A program made the translations under genes and the position numbers. The notes under the pieces are model-generated. The model ran no database searches and was not told the origin of the DNA. It saw only the letters and a list, made by a program, of their open reading frames with translations. From contig NZ_JBGCUS010000001.1 of assembly GCF_041415945.1 (NCBI RefSeq), forward strand, positions 2,108,001 to 2,172,000: DNA of 64,000 bases, written 5' to 3'. Source of the stretch: Ancylobacter sp. IITR112 (GTDB lineage Bacteria > Pseudomonadota > Alphaproteobacteria > Rhizobiales > Xanthobacteraceae). Of this stretch, positions 53,384-62,684 are shown piece after piece; positions within the stretch are counted from its first letter, which is position 1; each line of letters starts with the position of its first letter.

Positions 53384-54817
53384 ATGAGCATCACCGAAAA
53401 GCGCCCGGTTCACATTGTCGGCGGTGGCCTCGCCGGCTGCGAAGCCGCCTGGCAGCTCGCCCGTCGCGGCACCCCGGTGGTGCTGCACGAAATGCGCCCG
53501 ACGCGCGGCACCGATGCCCACAAGACCGACAGCCTGGCCGAGCTGGTCTGCTCTAACTCCTTCAGATCAGACGATTCTTCCAACAATGCCGTCGGCGTGC
53601 TGCACGCCGAGATGCGCCGTCTCGGCTCGCTCATCATGTCCTGCGCCGACCGTCACCAGATCCCCGCCGGCGGCGCGCTGGCGGTGGATCGCGACGGCTT
53701 TGCCGAGGCTGTCACCGCCGCCATCGCCGCCCATCCGCTGATTACCGTGGAACGGAGAGAGGTCGCCGGCCTGCCACCGGAGGCGTGGGACAGCGTCATC
53801 ATCGCCACCGGGCCCCTCACCTCCCCGGCCCTCGCCGAAGCCATCCGCGCCCGCGCCGACGAGCAGGCGCTGGCGTTCTTTGACGCCATCGCGCCGATAA
53901 TTCACTTTGATTCCATAGACATGAGCGTCTGCTGGTTCCAGTCGCGCTACGACAAGGCCGGCCCCGGCGGCACGGGCGCCGACTATATCAACTGCCCCAT
54001 GGACAAGGAGCAGTACGAGACCTTCGTCGCCGCGCTGGTCGCCTCCGACACCGTGCCCTTCCGCGAATTCGAGGCCAACACGCCCTATTTCGACGGCTGC
54101 CTGCCGATCGAAGTGATGGCCGCGCGCGGCCCGGAGACGTTGCGCCACGGCCCGATGAAGCCGATGGGCCTGACCAACGCGCATAACCCGACCGTTAAGC
54201 CCTATGCCGTGGTCCAGCTCCGGCAGGATAACGCACTGGGAACGCTGTATAATATGGTCGGGTTCCAGACCAAGACCCGCCATGGCGAGCAGACGCGCCT
54301 GTTCCGCATGATTCCGGGGCTGGAGAAGGCGGAATTCGCTAGGCTCGGCGGGCTTCACCGCAACACCTATCTCAATTCGCCCCGCGTGCTCGACCCCACG
54401 CTCCGGCTGAAAGCCGAGCCGCGCCTGCGCTTCGCCGGCCAGATCACCGGCTGCGAGGGCTATGTCGAGAGCGCGGCCATGGGGCTTATGGCCGGCCTGT
54501 TCGCCGCAGCCGAGCAGCGTGGGGAGACCCCCGCCTTGCCGCCGCCGACCACCGCCCACGGTGCCCTGCTCAACCACATCACCGGTGGCCATATCGAGAC
54601 GGTGGAAGCGGGCCCGCGCTCCTTCCAGCCAATGAACATCAATTTCGGCCTGTTCCCGCCGCTCGACGCCAACCCGACCCGCGACGCCGAGGGCAACCGC
54701 CTGCGCGGCACACAGAAGACCGTGGCGAAGAAGCAGGTGCTCGCCGCCCGCGCCCTTGCCGATATGGACGCCTGGGCCAAGGCCCACGCGGACAAGCCGA
54801 ACGAGGCCGCCGCGTGA
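53384..54817 (+). CDS. trmFO: tRNA (uracil-54-C5)-methyltransferase, folate- and FAD-dependent
   Basis: 477 residues. TrmFO methylates U54 in the T loop of tRNA, using methylenetetrahydrofolate and FADH2. The FAD-binding motif [17 protein letters not shown] is at the N-terminus, followed by [20 protein letters not shown] and [19 protein letters not shown], all family signatures. The segment [19 protein letters not shown] is near the C-terminus. The stop overlaps the start of the kinase-like gene by 4 nt. Confidence 0.96.
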   Translation: MSITEKRPVHIVGGGLAGCEAAWQLARRGTPVVLHEMRPTRGTDAHKTDSLAELVCSNSFRSDDSSNNAVGVLHAEMRRLGSLIMSCADRHQIPAGGALAVDRDGFAEAVTAAIAAHPLITVERREVAGLPPEAWDSVIIATGPLTSPALAEAIRARADEQALAFFDAIAPIIHFDSIDMSVCWFQSRYDKAGPGGTGADYINCPMDKEQYETFVAALVASDTVPFREFEANTPYFDGCLPIEVMAARGPETLRHGPMKPMGLTNAHNPTVKPYAVVQLRQDNALGTLYNMVGFQTKTRHGEQTRLFRMIPGLEKAEFARLGGLHRNTYLNSPRVLDPTLRLKAEPRLRFAGQITGCEGYVESAAMGLMAGLFAAAEQRGETPALPPPTTAHGALLNHITGGHIETVEAGPRSFQPMNINFGLFPPLDANPTRDAEGNRLRGTQKTVAKKQVLAARALADMDAWAKAHADKPNEAAA

Positions 54818-55887
54818 GCCTGACGGTCCCCGCCAAGGGCGGCGTGTTCGAGCTCGACACCGTGCTCAAGCGCGACACCTTCTCCACCATCGAGCGCGGC
54901 TTCTGGCGCGATGCTGCCGGCACGGTCTACCCCGCGGTGCGGCGTAACTATGCCGAGGTGAAATGGTGGGTGAAGCCGCTCGCCCGCCACTTCGCCGCCC
55001 GCGAGGCGCGCGCACTGATGCGTGCCGAGGGCAGCGGCCACACCGTGCCGGTCTATGCGCTGGAAGAGGGTTATCTGGTCCGCGGCTTCGTCGACGGCAT
55101 CCCGCTGCAGATCGCCCGCCCGCGCGGCGACCGCGCCTTCTTCGCGTCCGCCCGCAAGGGCCTGCGCGAGGTACACCGGCGCAACATCGCGCATAACGAC
55201 CTCGCCAAGCCGCAGAACTGGCTCTACGCCGCCGATGGCCGGGCTGTGCTGATGGACTTCCAGCTCGCCATGGTTTTTTCCCGGCGCAGCAAGGCGTTCC
55301 GCGTCGCGGCCTATGAGGACATCCGCCACTTCCTCAAGCAGAAGCGCAGCTACTGCCCGGAAGCGCTGACCGCGCGTGAGAAGAAGATCCTCGCCCGCAA
55401 GAGCCTGTTCACCCGCGTGTGGATGAAGACCGGCAAGAAGGTCTACAATTTCGTCACCCGCCGCCTGCTGAACTATCATGACACCGAAGGGCGCGGCCCG
55501 CGCGCCATGGAGCAGGGTCCGCGCCTCGCGGCCGCGCTCACCGAGATGATCGGCGTGCGCGCCGTGCATATCTGCGATTTCCCCACCGCCGGCCATTCCT
55601 TCGGCCTCTACGCCTTTGTCGAGGCGGAGGGCGTGACGGAAGAGGCGCTGCGCGCCCATCTCGCCGCCCGCCTGCCGGATCTCCTGCCGCCCGAGCACCT
55701 GCAGATCGTCACCGCCCTGCCGCGCGACGGCACCGGCGCGGTGCGCGACGACCTGCTGCGCCTTGTGGCGCTCAACCAGCTCGACCAGCTTGCGCAACTG
55801 CCGCGCGGCCCGCAGGAGGAGGAGGCGCTCTCCCTCATCGTCCGCGAGCGCCGCAACCTCAGCGACCGCGTGCGCGGCGGCATCTAG
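54814..55887 (+). CDS. Kinase-like protein with C-terminal acyl-CoA-synthetase (ANL) domain
   Basis: 357 residues, from GTG 54814 overlapping the trmFO stop. The N-terminal part looks like a RIO/LPS-kinase-type small protein kinase. It has the catalytic loop [16 protein letters not shown] (121-136) with HxDxxKPxN and the DFQ metal motif (148-150) in place of DFG. A basic linker follows (about 155-230). Residues about 248-320 resemble the C-terminal lid of ANL (AMP-binding) enzymes: [20 protein letters not shown] and [20 protein letters not shown] then RDDLLR. The lysine of the usual PKTxxGKxxR motif is replaced by Ala310 (TGAVR). The substrate is unknown. Confidence 0.7.
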   Translation: MSLTVPAKGGVFELDTVLKRDTFSTIERGFWRDAAGTVYPAVRRNYAEVKWWVKPLARHFAAREARALMRAEGSGHTVPVYALEEGYLVRGFVDGIPLQIARPRGDRAFFASARKGLREVHRRNIAHNDLAKPQNWLYAADGRAVLMDFQLAMVFSRRSKAFRVAAYEDIRHFLKQKRSYCPEALTAREKKILARKSLFTRVWMKTGKKVYNFVTRRLLNYHDTEGRGPRAMEQGPRLAAALTEMIGVRAVHICDFPTAGHSFGLYAFVEAEGVTEEALRAHLAARLPDLLPPEHLQIVTALPRDGTGAVRDDLLRLVALNQLDQLAQLPRGPQEEEALSLIVRERRNLSDRVRGGI

Positions 55888-56801
55888 CCGGCGACGGTCG
55901 CGGCGCCGCCCGCCTGCGCCGTCAATTCGCGCACGAAGGCATCGACCAGCGGCTGCTCGCCCTTGAGCCGCCTTGTGGCGGCGAAATGGGTCGTCTCGAA
56001 GCCATAGGCCTCGGGCCGCAGCACCCGCATCTCTCCCCGCGCCACCCAGTCCTCGCCGATATGGCGCGGGAGATAGCCGATGAAGCGGCCGGAAAGGATC
56101 ATCATCACCTGCGCTTCCATCTGCACGATGGCGCCGCTCGCGCGCGGGTGGTTGACCCGGTAGAGGTCGTCGAGGTGACGATAGCGCCGCACCGAGAACA
56201 GCGCCTCCTCGATGCGCTGATGGGTGATCGCCGCCGCCGGCAGCCCGAACAGCCCATGGCCGCGCCCGCAATAGAGCGCCTGCGCCTCGCGGTTGAGCGG
56301 CACATAGGTGAGACCCGGCACCTTCTGCGAGAATGGGCCGACCACGAGGTCGCGCTCCCCGTCCATCAGAGCCCGCTCCAGCACCAGCGGCGTGCCGAGT
56401 TCGAGATCGACGAACACCTCGGACGCATAGGCCATGTAGCGTGACAGCGCCGTCTGCAAACCAAGTTGCGGGTTGGTGACGACGCCATCGACGATGCCGA
56501 GGCGCAGGCGACCCACCAGCCGCTGCTGGTCGCGGCCGATGCGGCCATGGAAGGCGTCGATGTCGTCGAATAGTCGCTTGGCGGCGGCCAGTGTCGATTC
56601 GCCGAACGGCGTCAGCCGGAAGCCCGCCCTCCCGCGCTCGCAAAGCTGCCCGCCCAGCTTGCGTTCCAGCGCCGCGAGATGGGTGGAGAGTGTCGATTGC
56701 GACAGGTTCAGCGCGATCTGCGCATCCTGAAAGCCGCCCTCCTCCGCCAGGGTGACGAACACCCGCAGCAGCCGGAGGTCGATGTTGTCGAGCCGGCGCA
56801 T
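55884..56801 (-). CDS. LysR-family transcriptional regulator
   Basis: 305 residues. The N-terminal winged helix contains LRLLRVFVTLAEEGGFQDAQ and LNLSQSTLSTHLAALERKLG. The effector domain starts near GRLRLGIVDGVV. It is divergent from the SDR/creatininase/ureohydrolase genes, with 139 bp between, so it is the likely regulator of that operon. The gene ends 4 bp into the convergent kinase-like gene. The inducer is unknown. Confidence 0.9.
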   Translation of the reverse strand: MRRLDNIDLRLLRVFVTLAEEGGFQDAQIALNLSQSTLSTHLAALERKLGGQLCERGRAGFRLTPFGESTLAAAKRLFDDIDAFHGRIGRDQQRLVGRLRLGIVDGVVTNPQLGLQTALSRYMAYASEVFVDLELGTPLVLERALMDGERDLVVGPFSQKVPGLTYVPLNREAQALYCGRGHGLFGLPAAAITHQRIEEALFSVRRYRHLDDLYRVNHPRASGAIVQMEAQVMMILSGRFIGYLPRHIGEDWVARGEMRVLRPEAYGFETTHFAATRRLKGEQPLVDAFVRELTAQAGGAATVAG

Positions 56802-56816
56802 CGCTGTCCCCGCATT

Positions 56817-56834
56817 GATATTTACCGATGTATC
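56817..56834. promoter_or_regulatory. Candidate LysR operator between the LysR gene and the SDR operon
   Basis: AT-rich dyad GATA (56817-56820), 10-bp spacer, TATC (56831-56834), beginning 15 bp before the LysR start codon. LysR boxes are typically dyads of this size. Confidence 0.35.
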
Positions 56835-56940
56835 TTTCCATTAATTCCGATTTTTCCGGAAGTGATGATGCGTCAGCATGAGCACATCGCCGGGAACCCG
56901 CCATGCACCGCCGCCGCCCCCTCGCCCACGGCCACCGCCC

Positions 56941-57699
56941 ATGACACTCGATGGCATTTCCGGCCGCACGGTGCTGGTCACCGGCGCCAGCCGGGGCATC
57001 GGCCTCGGCATCGCCCGCGCTTTCGCTGAGGCGGGAGCGGAACTGCATATGCTGGCCGATGACGAGGCGATCCTCGAGGTCGCCGAGCGCCTCGGCGCGC
57101 GCGGCCATTGCGCCGACATCACCGCAGCCGATCAGGTGGCGGCGGTGGCCCAGGCGATCCCCCATCTCGACGTGCTGGTGAACAATGCCGGGCTGGAGCG
57201 CGTCACGCCGCTGGACGACGTGAGCACCGACAATGAAGCGGTGTTCCGCCGCGTGGTGGAGATCAATGTCGTCGGCACCTTCCTCGTCACCCGGGCGCTG
57301 CTGCCGCGCCTCGCCCATGGCGGGCGCATCGTCAACACCGCCTCCATCTGGTCGCGCGGCGCGGAATCGCTGTTTGGCGCCTATGTCGCCTCCAAACACG
57401 CGGTGATCGGGCTCACCAAGACCTGGGCGAAGGAACTGGGGCCGCGCGGCATCACCGTGAACGCCGTCTGCCCTGGCTGGGTGCGGACCGACGCTTCGCT
57501 TCGGTCGCTTCAGGCTATGGCGACCCGCACCGGCATCGCTCCCGACGTGCTGCTGGACGAGATCGTCGCAGCGCAGATTCTCCCGGGCTTCATGGATCCG
57601 CAGGACGTGGCGGGTACTTATCTGTTCCTCGCCTCGGACCTCGCCGCCAACATCACCGGCCAGAGTCTCGGCGTCGATCGCGGAGAACTGCCATGGTAG
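56941..57699 (+). CDS. Short-chain dehydrogenase/reductase 1
   Basis: 252 residues from ATG 56941 (MTLDGISGRTVLVTGASRGI); ATG 56878 would add a proline-rich leader and is less likely. The SDR features are the NAD(P) motif TGASRGIGLGIARA, VNNAGLER and catalytic Ser-Tyr-Lys in TASIWSRG and YVASKHAV. The end PQDVAGTYLFLASDLAANIT is also typical. An Asp/Glu after strand 2 (MLADDEA) suggests NAD(H) preference. It is the first gene of the operon, overlapping SDR2 by 7 nt. Confidence 0.88.
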   Translation: MTLDGISGRTVLVTGASRGIGLGIARAFAEAGAELHMLADDEAILEVAERLGARGHCADITAADQVAAVAQAIPHLDVLVNNAGLERVTPLDDVSTDNEAVFRRVVEINVVGTFLVTRALLPRLAHGGRIVNTASIWSRGAESLFGAYVASKHAVIGLTKTWAKELGPRGITVNAVCPGWVRTDASLRSLQAMATRTGIAPDVLLDEIVAAQILPGFMDPQDVAGTYLFLASDLAANITGQSLGVDRGELPW

Positions 57700-58433
57700 C
57701 CCCTCATAAAGATCACCCCCACAGGGATGTGCGCGTCATCGTCACCGGCGCGGCAAGCGGCATCGGCCGGGCGAGCGCGGATGCGCTCTGCGCCGCCGGG
57801 GCCAAAGTCATCGGCTTCGATCTTCACCCCCCACCCGACGAGACCCGCTGGCCGACCATTCTGGTGAACGTCGCGGACGAAGCCTCGGTCATTGGCGGCA
57901 TGGACGCGGCGGTGGCGGAGCTGCGCGGGCTCGATGTCATCGTCAACTGCGCCGGCATCTGTGAGGAAACCCCGCTGACGGGCTTCAACATCGCGACCTA
58001 TGAGCGGATGGCGGCGGTCAATGTGCGCGGGCCGCTGCTGATGGCGCGCGAGGCTCTCTCCCGCTTCAGCGGCGAAGGCGCCGTGCGCGGGCGTATCATC
58101 AACATCGCCTCGGAACTGGCCTATCTCGGCCGCGCCGGCTTCTCTGTCTATGCCGGTACCAAGGGAGCGGTGCTCAGCCTTACCCGCTCCTGGGCCCGGG
58201 AGCTCGGGCCGGACATTCTCGTCAACGCCATCGCGCCCGGGCCGGTCGACACGCCGCTGCTCGACTTCGCCAATCTGAGCGAGGAACTGCAGCGGCTGGA
58301 AACCGGCAACCCGTCCGGCCGCGTCGGCCGGCCAGAAGAGGTCGCGCAGGCGGTTCTCTTCCTGGCGAGCCGCACCACCACCTTCATCACCGGCCAGTGC
58401 CTCAGCGTCGATGGCGGCGCGGCGATGCACTGA
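57693..58433 (+). CDS. Short-chain dehydrogenase/reductase 2
   Basis: 246 residues. Motifs: TGAASGIGRASADAL, a FDLH acidic residue after strand 2 (NAD preference), VNCAGICEETPL, catalytic Ser in NIASELAYLG and YAGTKGAV. The C-terminus FLASRTTTFITGQCLSVDGG is typical. It overlaps SDR1 by 7 nt and is followed by the creatininase gene 32 bp later. The substrates of the two SDRs are unknown; they may act in sequence. Confidence 0.88.
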   Translation: MVAPHKDHPHRDVRVIVTGAASGIGRASADALCAAGAKVIGFDLHPPPDETRWPTILVNVADEASVIGGMDAAVAELRGLDVIVNCAGICEETPLTGFNIATYERMAAVNVRGPLLMAREALSRFSGEGAVRGRIINIASELAYLGRAGFSVYAGTKGAVLSLTRSWARELGPDILVNAIAPGPVDTPLLDFANLSEELQRLETGNPSGRVGRPEEVAQAVLFLASRTTTFITGQCLSVDGGAAMH

Positions 58434-58465
58434 ACCGGCGCGCATCAGCACCCCAGGGGGACCGG

Positions 58466-59242
58466 ATGGTCGACAGCGTACGTCTCGACGAACTTAGCTG
58501 GCCGGAATTCGCGGCGAAGATGGCTGCCGGCGTTCCGGTGTTCCTGCCGCTCGGTTCCACCGAGCAGCACGGCCCGCATCTTCCGCTCAATGTCGATGTG
58601 GTGCTGCCCACCGGCGTGTGCGAGCGCGTCGCCCGCGAGGTCGGCGGGCTGGTGGCCCCCACCGTGGCCTATGGCTGCAAGTCGATGCCCCGTTCGGGCG
58701 GCGGCGAGCAGTTCCCCGGCACGCTGAGCGTCGACGCCCACACCTTCGCGCTGGTGCTGCGCGATGTCATCCGCAACCTCGCGCGGCAGGGCGTGCGCCG
58801 GCTGGTGGTGGTCAACGGTCATTACGAGAACCTCTGGCCATCGGTGGAGGGCCTCGACCTTGCCCGCCGCGAGATCGCCCGCGACGGCATCACCGATTTC
58901 ACCGTCATGCGGCTGGAATATTGGGACTTCGCCCAGCGCGCGACGCTGGAGAGCCTGTTCCCGGCGGGCTTCCCGGGCATTGAGCTCGAACATGCCAGCC
59001 TTTTGGAAACCTCGCTGATGCTGGTGCTGCGGCCCGATCTGGTCGTGATGGACAAGGCGCCGAGCGACGGCCCGGCGACCTTCCCTCCCTATGACCGCTT
59101 CCCCGTGCCGGACGATTTCGGCCTGCCGCCTTCCGGCGTGCTGGCGGTCGCCACCGGCTCGACCGTGGAAAAGGGCGAGGCGCTGATGGCCGATTACGTC
59201 ACCCACATCTCCGCCGCCGTGCGCAAGGAATTCGGGCTTTAA
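58466..59242 (+). CDS. Creatininase-family amidohydrolase
   Basis: 258 residues from ATG 58466, with AGGGGG about 6 nt upstream. The metal-binding motif GSTEQHGPHLPLNVD near residues 30-45 and the VVNGHYENLWP segment match the creatininase fold, which binds two metals. Members include creatininase and cyclic amide hydrolases such as MftE and FAPy deformylase. With two ureohydrolases next to it, opening a cyclic guanidino compound is the likely role, but the substrate is not proven. Confidence 0.85.
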   Translation: MVDSVRLDELSWPEFAAKMAAGVPVFLPLGSTEQHGPHLPLNVDVVLPTGVCERVAREVGGLVAPTVAYGCKSMPRSGGGEQFPGTLSVDAHTFALVLRDVIRNLARQGVRRLVVVNGHYENLWPSVEGLDLARREIARDGITDFTVMRLEYWDFAQRATLESLFPAGFPGIELEHASLLETSLMLVLRPDLVVMDKAPSDGPATFPPYDRFPVPDDFGLPPSGVLAVATGSTVEKGEALMADYVTHISAAVRKEFGL

Positions 59243-59345
59243 TCCCCCCGGCACCAAGCGGACGGCCCGCCACCGGCGAGGCGCGCGCCCGGCGCCGTAC
59301 GTCTTGCGGACTAGAAGAACGGGGCCGTGCCCCCATGAGGTTCAC

Positions 59346-60302
59346 ATGACCGAAACATTCGAGCCGCTCGATTCCGGCACCGTCCCACGCTTCGCCGGGC
59401 TTCCCACCTTCATGCGGCTGCCGGTGGCGACGCCGGCCGAGGTCGACATCGCCATCATCGGCGTGCCCTTCGATCTCGGCACCACCAACCGCGCCGGCAC
59501 CCGCCATGGCCCGCGCGAATTGCGCAACCAGTCGAGCCTGATGCGCCGCGTGCATCATGTCACCGGCCTTTCGCCCTATGACCGCGCCCGGGTGGCCGAT
59601 TGCGGCGATGTCATCATCGACCCGTTCGACCTGATGCGCTCGCTCGATATCATCGCCGCGCATTATGAAGGCGTGCGCGCGGCTGGCGCCCTGCCGCTCA
59701 CCGCCGGGGGCGATCATCTCATCAGCCTGCCGATCCTGCGCGGGCTGGCGAAAGACGGGCCCGTGGGCCTCATCCAGTTCGACGCCCATTCCGACACCTA
59801 TGACAGCTTCTTCAATGGCAGCCGCTACACCCACGGCACGCCGTTCCGCCGTGCCATCGAGGAAGGGCTGGTCGATCCCAAGCGCTTCGTGCAGATCGGC
59901 CTGCGCGGGGCCATCTCCGACGCTGGCAATTATGACTACGCGCGCGAGATGGGCGTGCGCATCATCTTCATCGAGGAGTTCATGGAGCGTGGCGTTGCCG
60001 ATGTGATGGCGGAAGCGCGCGCCATTATCGGCGAAGCGCCGACCTATGTGACCTTCGACATTGACGGCATCGACCCCTCGCAGGCGCCGGGCACCGGCAC
60101 GCCGGAGATCGGCGGCTTCTCCACTCGCGAAGCGCAGCAGATGGTGCGCCTGCTGGACGGGCTGGACATCATCGGCGCCGATCTCGTGGAGGTCGCCCCA
60201 CCCTTCGATCCCTCCGGTCTCACCGCTCTCACCGGCGCCACCATCCTGTTCGAACTGCTCTGCGTCCTCGCCGGCGCGGTCGAAAAGAAGGGTGCGCGCT
60301 GA
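59346..60302 (+). CDS. Agmatinase-family ureohydrolase 1
   Basis: 318 residues, starting MTETFEPLDSGTVPRFAG at 59346, with GAGG 5 nt upstream. The arginase/agmatinase family releases urea from guanidino compounds. The manganese ligands are in GGDHLISLP, FDAHSDTYDS and FDIDGIDPSQAPG, all intact. The segment SRYTHGTPFRRAIEEGL is typical of agmatinase, guanidinobutyrase and guanidinopropionase. Its stop overlaps the next start (TGATG). Confidence 0.9.
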   Translation: MTETFEPLDSGTVPRFAGLPTFMRLPVATPAEVDIAIIGVPFDLGTTNRAGTRHGPRELRNQSSLMRRVHHVTGLSPYDRARVADCGDVIIDPFDLMRSLDIIAAHYEGVRAAGALPLTAGGDHLISLPILRGLAKDGPVGLIQFDAHSDTYDSFFNGSRYTHGTPFRRAIEEGLVDPKRFVQIGLRGAISDAGNYDYAREMGVRIIFIEEFMERGVADVMAEARAIIGEAPTYVTFDIDGIDPSQAPGTGTPEIGGFSTREAQQMVRLLDGLDIIGADLVEVAPPFDPSGLTALTGATILFELLCVLAGAVEKKGAR

Positions 60303-61258
60303 TGGCTCACGGTTATGAGGGCGGCCGGCTCGATCTTCCCTTCGTCGGCATCTGCACCTTCGGCAAATATCCGCTGCAACTCGACTGGGACAAGATCGAC
60401 GCCGATGTCGCCATCGTCGGCGCGCCGTTCGACCTCGGCACGCAATGGCGCTCCGGCGCTCGCTCGGGGCCACGCGCCATCCGCGAAGCTTCGACGCTGT
60501 TCTCCTTCGGCCACGCCGGCGCGTACGATCACGAGGACGACGTCACCTACCTCGCGGCGGAAACCACCCGCATCGTCGATATTGGCGATGCGGACATGAT
60601 CCACACCGACACCGAGGGTAGCCACGCCAATATCGAGTTGGCCGTCCGCAAGATCCTCACCGCCGGCGCGCTGCCCGTGGTGCTCGGCGGCGACCATTCG
60701 ATCAACATTCCCTGCATTGAGGCCTTCTCGGAGCAGGAGCCGATCCACATCGTCCAGTTCGACGCCCATCTCGACTTCGTCGACGAACGCCATGGCGTTC
60801 GTCGCGGCCATGGCAACCCGCTGCGCCGCGCGGCGGAAAAGCCCTATGTCACCGGGCTGACCCAGCTCGGCATCCGCAACGTATCGTCCACCGCGCGCGA
60901 GGGCTATGAGGCCGCCCGCGCCATGGGCTCCGACATCCTGTCCGTACGCCAGATTCGCAAGCTCGGCACGGAAGCGGTGCTGGCGCGCATTCCCGCCGGC
61001 AAGCGCTATTACGTCACCATCGACATTGACGGCTTCGATCCCTCCATCGCTCCCGGCACCGGCACGCCGAGCCATGGCGGCTTCACCTATTACGAAGTGC
61101 TGGAACTGCTGGACGGTCTGACCAAACGGGGCACCGTCGTCGGCGTCGACCTTGTGGAGGTGGCGCGCGAATACGACCCTGCAGGCGTCACCGCCATCCT
61201 CGCGGCCCAGTTGCTGCTCAACTTCATTGGCCGCATTCTCCACAATCGGGGCTCTTGA
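60302..61258 (+). CDS. Agmatinase-family ureohydrolase 2
   Basis: 318 residues, a paralogue of the preceding enzyme with different N-terminal sequence ([20 protein letters not shown]). Metal ligands: [32 protein letters not shown], all intact. The loop after DAHLD differs ([15 protein letters not shown] against SRYTHGTPFRRA), suggesting a different guanidino substrate. It is translationally coupled to ureohydrolase 1. The two could work as a heterocomplex or on successive substrates. Confidence 0.88.
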   Translation: MAHGYEGGRLDLPFVGICTFGKYPLQLDWDKIDADVAIVGAPFDLGTQWRSGARSGPRAIREASTLFSFGHAGAYDHEDDVTYLAAETTRIVDIGDADMIHTDTEGSHANIELAVRKILTAGALPVVLGGDHSINIPCIEAFSEQEPIHIVQFDAHLDFVDERHGVRRGHGNPLRRAAEKPYVTGLTQLGIRNVSSTAREGYEAARAMGSDILSVRQIRKLGTEAVLARIPAGKRYYVTIDIDGFDPSIAPGTGTPSHGGFTYYEVLELLDGLTKRGTVVGVDLVEVAREYDPAGVTAILAAQLLLNFIGRILHNRGS

Positions 61259-61362
61259 ATACCGTTCGATCCGGCCAATTTTCTCCCCGTCGGTGCAAAT
61301 CTGTAAACGCACGGCCGACGGCGAGGCCTAATGCCGGGCCGTCCCGAGAAAAGGAACCCATC

Positions 61363-61851
61363 ATGACCGCCCATAAGACCGCCAATGACGTTCCCTCCAA
61401 TGCCAAGAAGGTCGCCATCGACCTGCTGAATGCCAACCTCGCCGCCGGCATCGACCTCGCTCTGGCAATCAAGCAGGCGCACTGGAATCTGAAGGGTCCG
61501 CAATTCATCGCGGTGCATGAGATGCTCGACGGCTTCCGCACCGATCTCGACGGCCATAACGACACCATGGCCGAACGTGTGGTGCAACTGGGCGGCACCG
61601 CGCTCGGCACGACGCAGACGGTCGCCGAGGGCACGCCGCTGAAGGCGTATCCGACCGATATCTACGCGATCCCCGATCACCTCGCGGCGCTGGCCGAGCG
61701 TTTCGGTTCTGTGGCGAACAATGTGCGCAAGGCGATTACCGAATCCGATGACGCCGGCGATCCCACCACGGCGGACATCTTCACTGCCGCCTCGCGTTCT
61801 CTCGATAAGGCGCTCTGGTTTCTCGAATCCCACCTCGAGGCACCGCGCTGA
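61363..61851 (+). CDS. dps: Dps ferritin-like DNA-protection protein
   Basis: 162 residues from ATG 61363 with AAGGA 7 nt upstream. Dps forms a 12-mer that oxidises Fe(II) with H2O2 and stores iron, protecting DNA. The ferroxidase motif is [20 protein letters not shown], followed by the acidic [13 protein letters not shown] segment. The C-terminal [17 protein letters not shown] is family-typical. The 104-bp upstream region has no clear OxyR or Fur box that I could confirm. It lies after the ureohydrolases but has its own spacing. Confidence 0.93.
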   Translation: MTAHKTANDVPSNAKKVAIDLLNANLAAGIDLALAIKQAHWNLKGPQFIAVHEMLDGFRTDLDGHNDTMAERVVQLGGTALGTTQTVAEGTPLKAYPTDIYAIPDHLAALAERFGSVANNVRKAITESDDAGDPTTADIFTAASRSLDKALWFLESHLEAPR

Positions 61852-62090
61852 AGTCACCCCTTGCCGTCTGAGTCGGAGCTTCCGCTACGGGAGCACCGGC
61901 ACAGAGCCTTGCTGCACTAGCGGATTTTCGTGGACCGCGACAACTCTCTCATAAATGCGTTGGCCCGCGCCCCATTTTCTCAATAATCTCCTGCCCATCA
62001 TGAGTTACGTCCTGGAGGTGACGGCACCCGTCACGGCACGGGCGGGACGAGGGGTGGGCAGGTGATCGACACGGGGACGGGGACGGCACT

Positions 62091-62636
62091 ATGAGATCAA
62101 CTGCACAGAAAGCTGCTCCGGCGGTCGAAACGGCCGACGAAATCGAGGCACCGGAAATGACCTCGGCCTCGTCGGCCCCGCTCGATCCGCCGGTGAGTGT
62201 CGGGCCCATCACCCCGCTGGAGATCGGCCGGGTGATCGAGCGCGCTCATCGCCGCTTCCTCGACGTCCTGCGCTCCGAATTGACCCGCCTCGGGGTGGAC
62301 GACATCAGCCCGTCGCAGGTCATGCTGCTGTTCAATATCGGCAATGACGAGCTTTCCGTGCGCGATCTGCTCGATCGCGGTCACTATCTCGGCTCGAACG
62401 CCTCCTACAATCTGAAGCAGCTCGTCGAAGCGGATTACGTCCACCGCGCGGCCTCGCAGCGTGACCGTCGGTCGGCTCGCCTGCGGCTGACCACAAAAGC
62501 GCAGATGCTGTGCGACGCCATCCGGGCAACGCATGACACCCGCCCTCTGGGCCCGGACGAGGAGGACGCAGAACTGAACATCACCTATGGCGTGCTGCGC
62601 CGCCTCGAACTTCTGTGGAGCGGCGCCTTCCGATAG
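62091..62636 (+). CDS. ldtR: LdtR-like MarR-family regulator
   Basis: 181 residues. A disordered N-terminus (about 1-35) precedes a winged-helix domain. The segment ISPSQVMLLFNIGNDELSVR then DLLDRGHYLGSNASYNLK matches LdtR of Liberibacter and Sinorhizobium, which controls an L,D-transpeptidase gene and osmotic-stress tolerance. The ATG at 62091 is the first plausible start. It is convergent with pgm. The upstream 61852-62090 holds no gene that I can support. Confidence 0.85.
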   Translation: MRSTAQKAAPAVETADEIEAPEMTSASSAPLDPPVSVGPITPLEIGRVIERAHRRFLDVLRSELTRLGVDDISPSQVMLLFNIGNDELSVRDLLDRGHYLGSNASYNLKQLVEADYVHRAASQRDRRSARLRLTTKAQMLCDAIRATHDTRPLGPDEEDAELNITYGVLRRLELLWSGAFR

Positions 62637-62641
62637 GCACC

Positions 62642-62675
62642 CCGCTTGCCGGACGGGCGACGGTCCGGCAAGCGG
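62642..62675. terminator. Shared hairpin between ldtR-like gene and pgm
   Basis: Perfect 13-bp stem, arms CCGCTTGCCGGAC (62642-62654) and GTCCGGCAAGCGG (62663-62675), with an 8-nt loop, between convergent genes. It has no T run, so Rho may help termination. Confidence 0.6.
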
Positions 62676-62684
62676 CCGGCCTGT

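Noticed and set aside
58466..59242. Mycofactocin protease MftE
   Set aside because: It shares the creatininase fold, but no mycofactocin precursor or radical-SAM gene is nearby.
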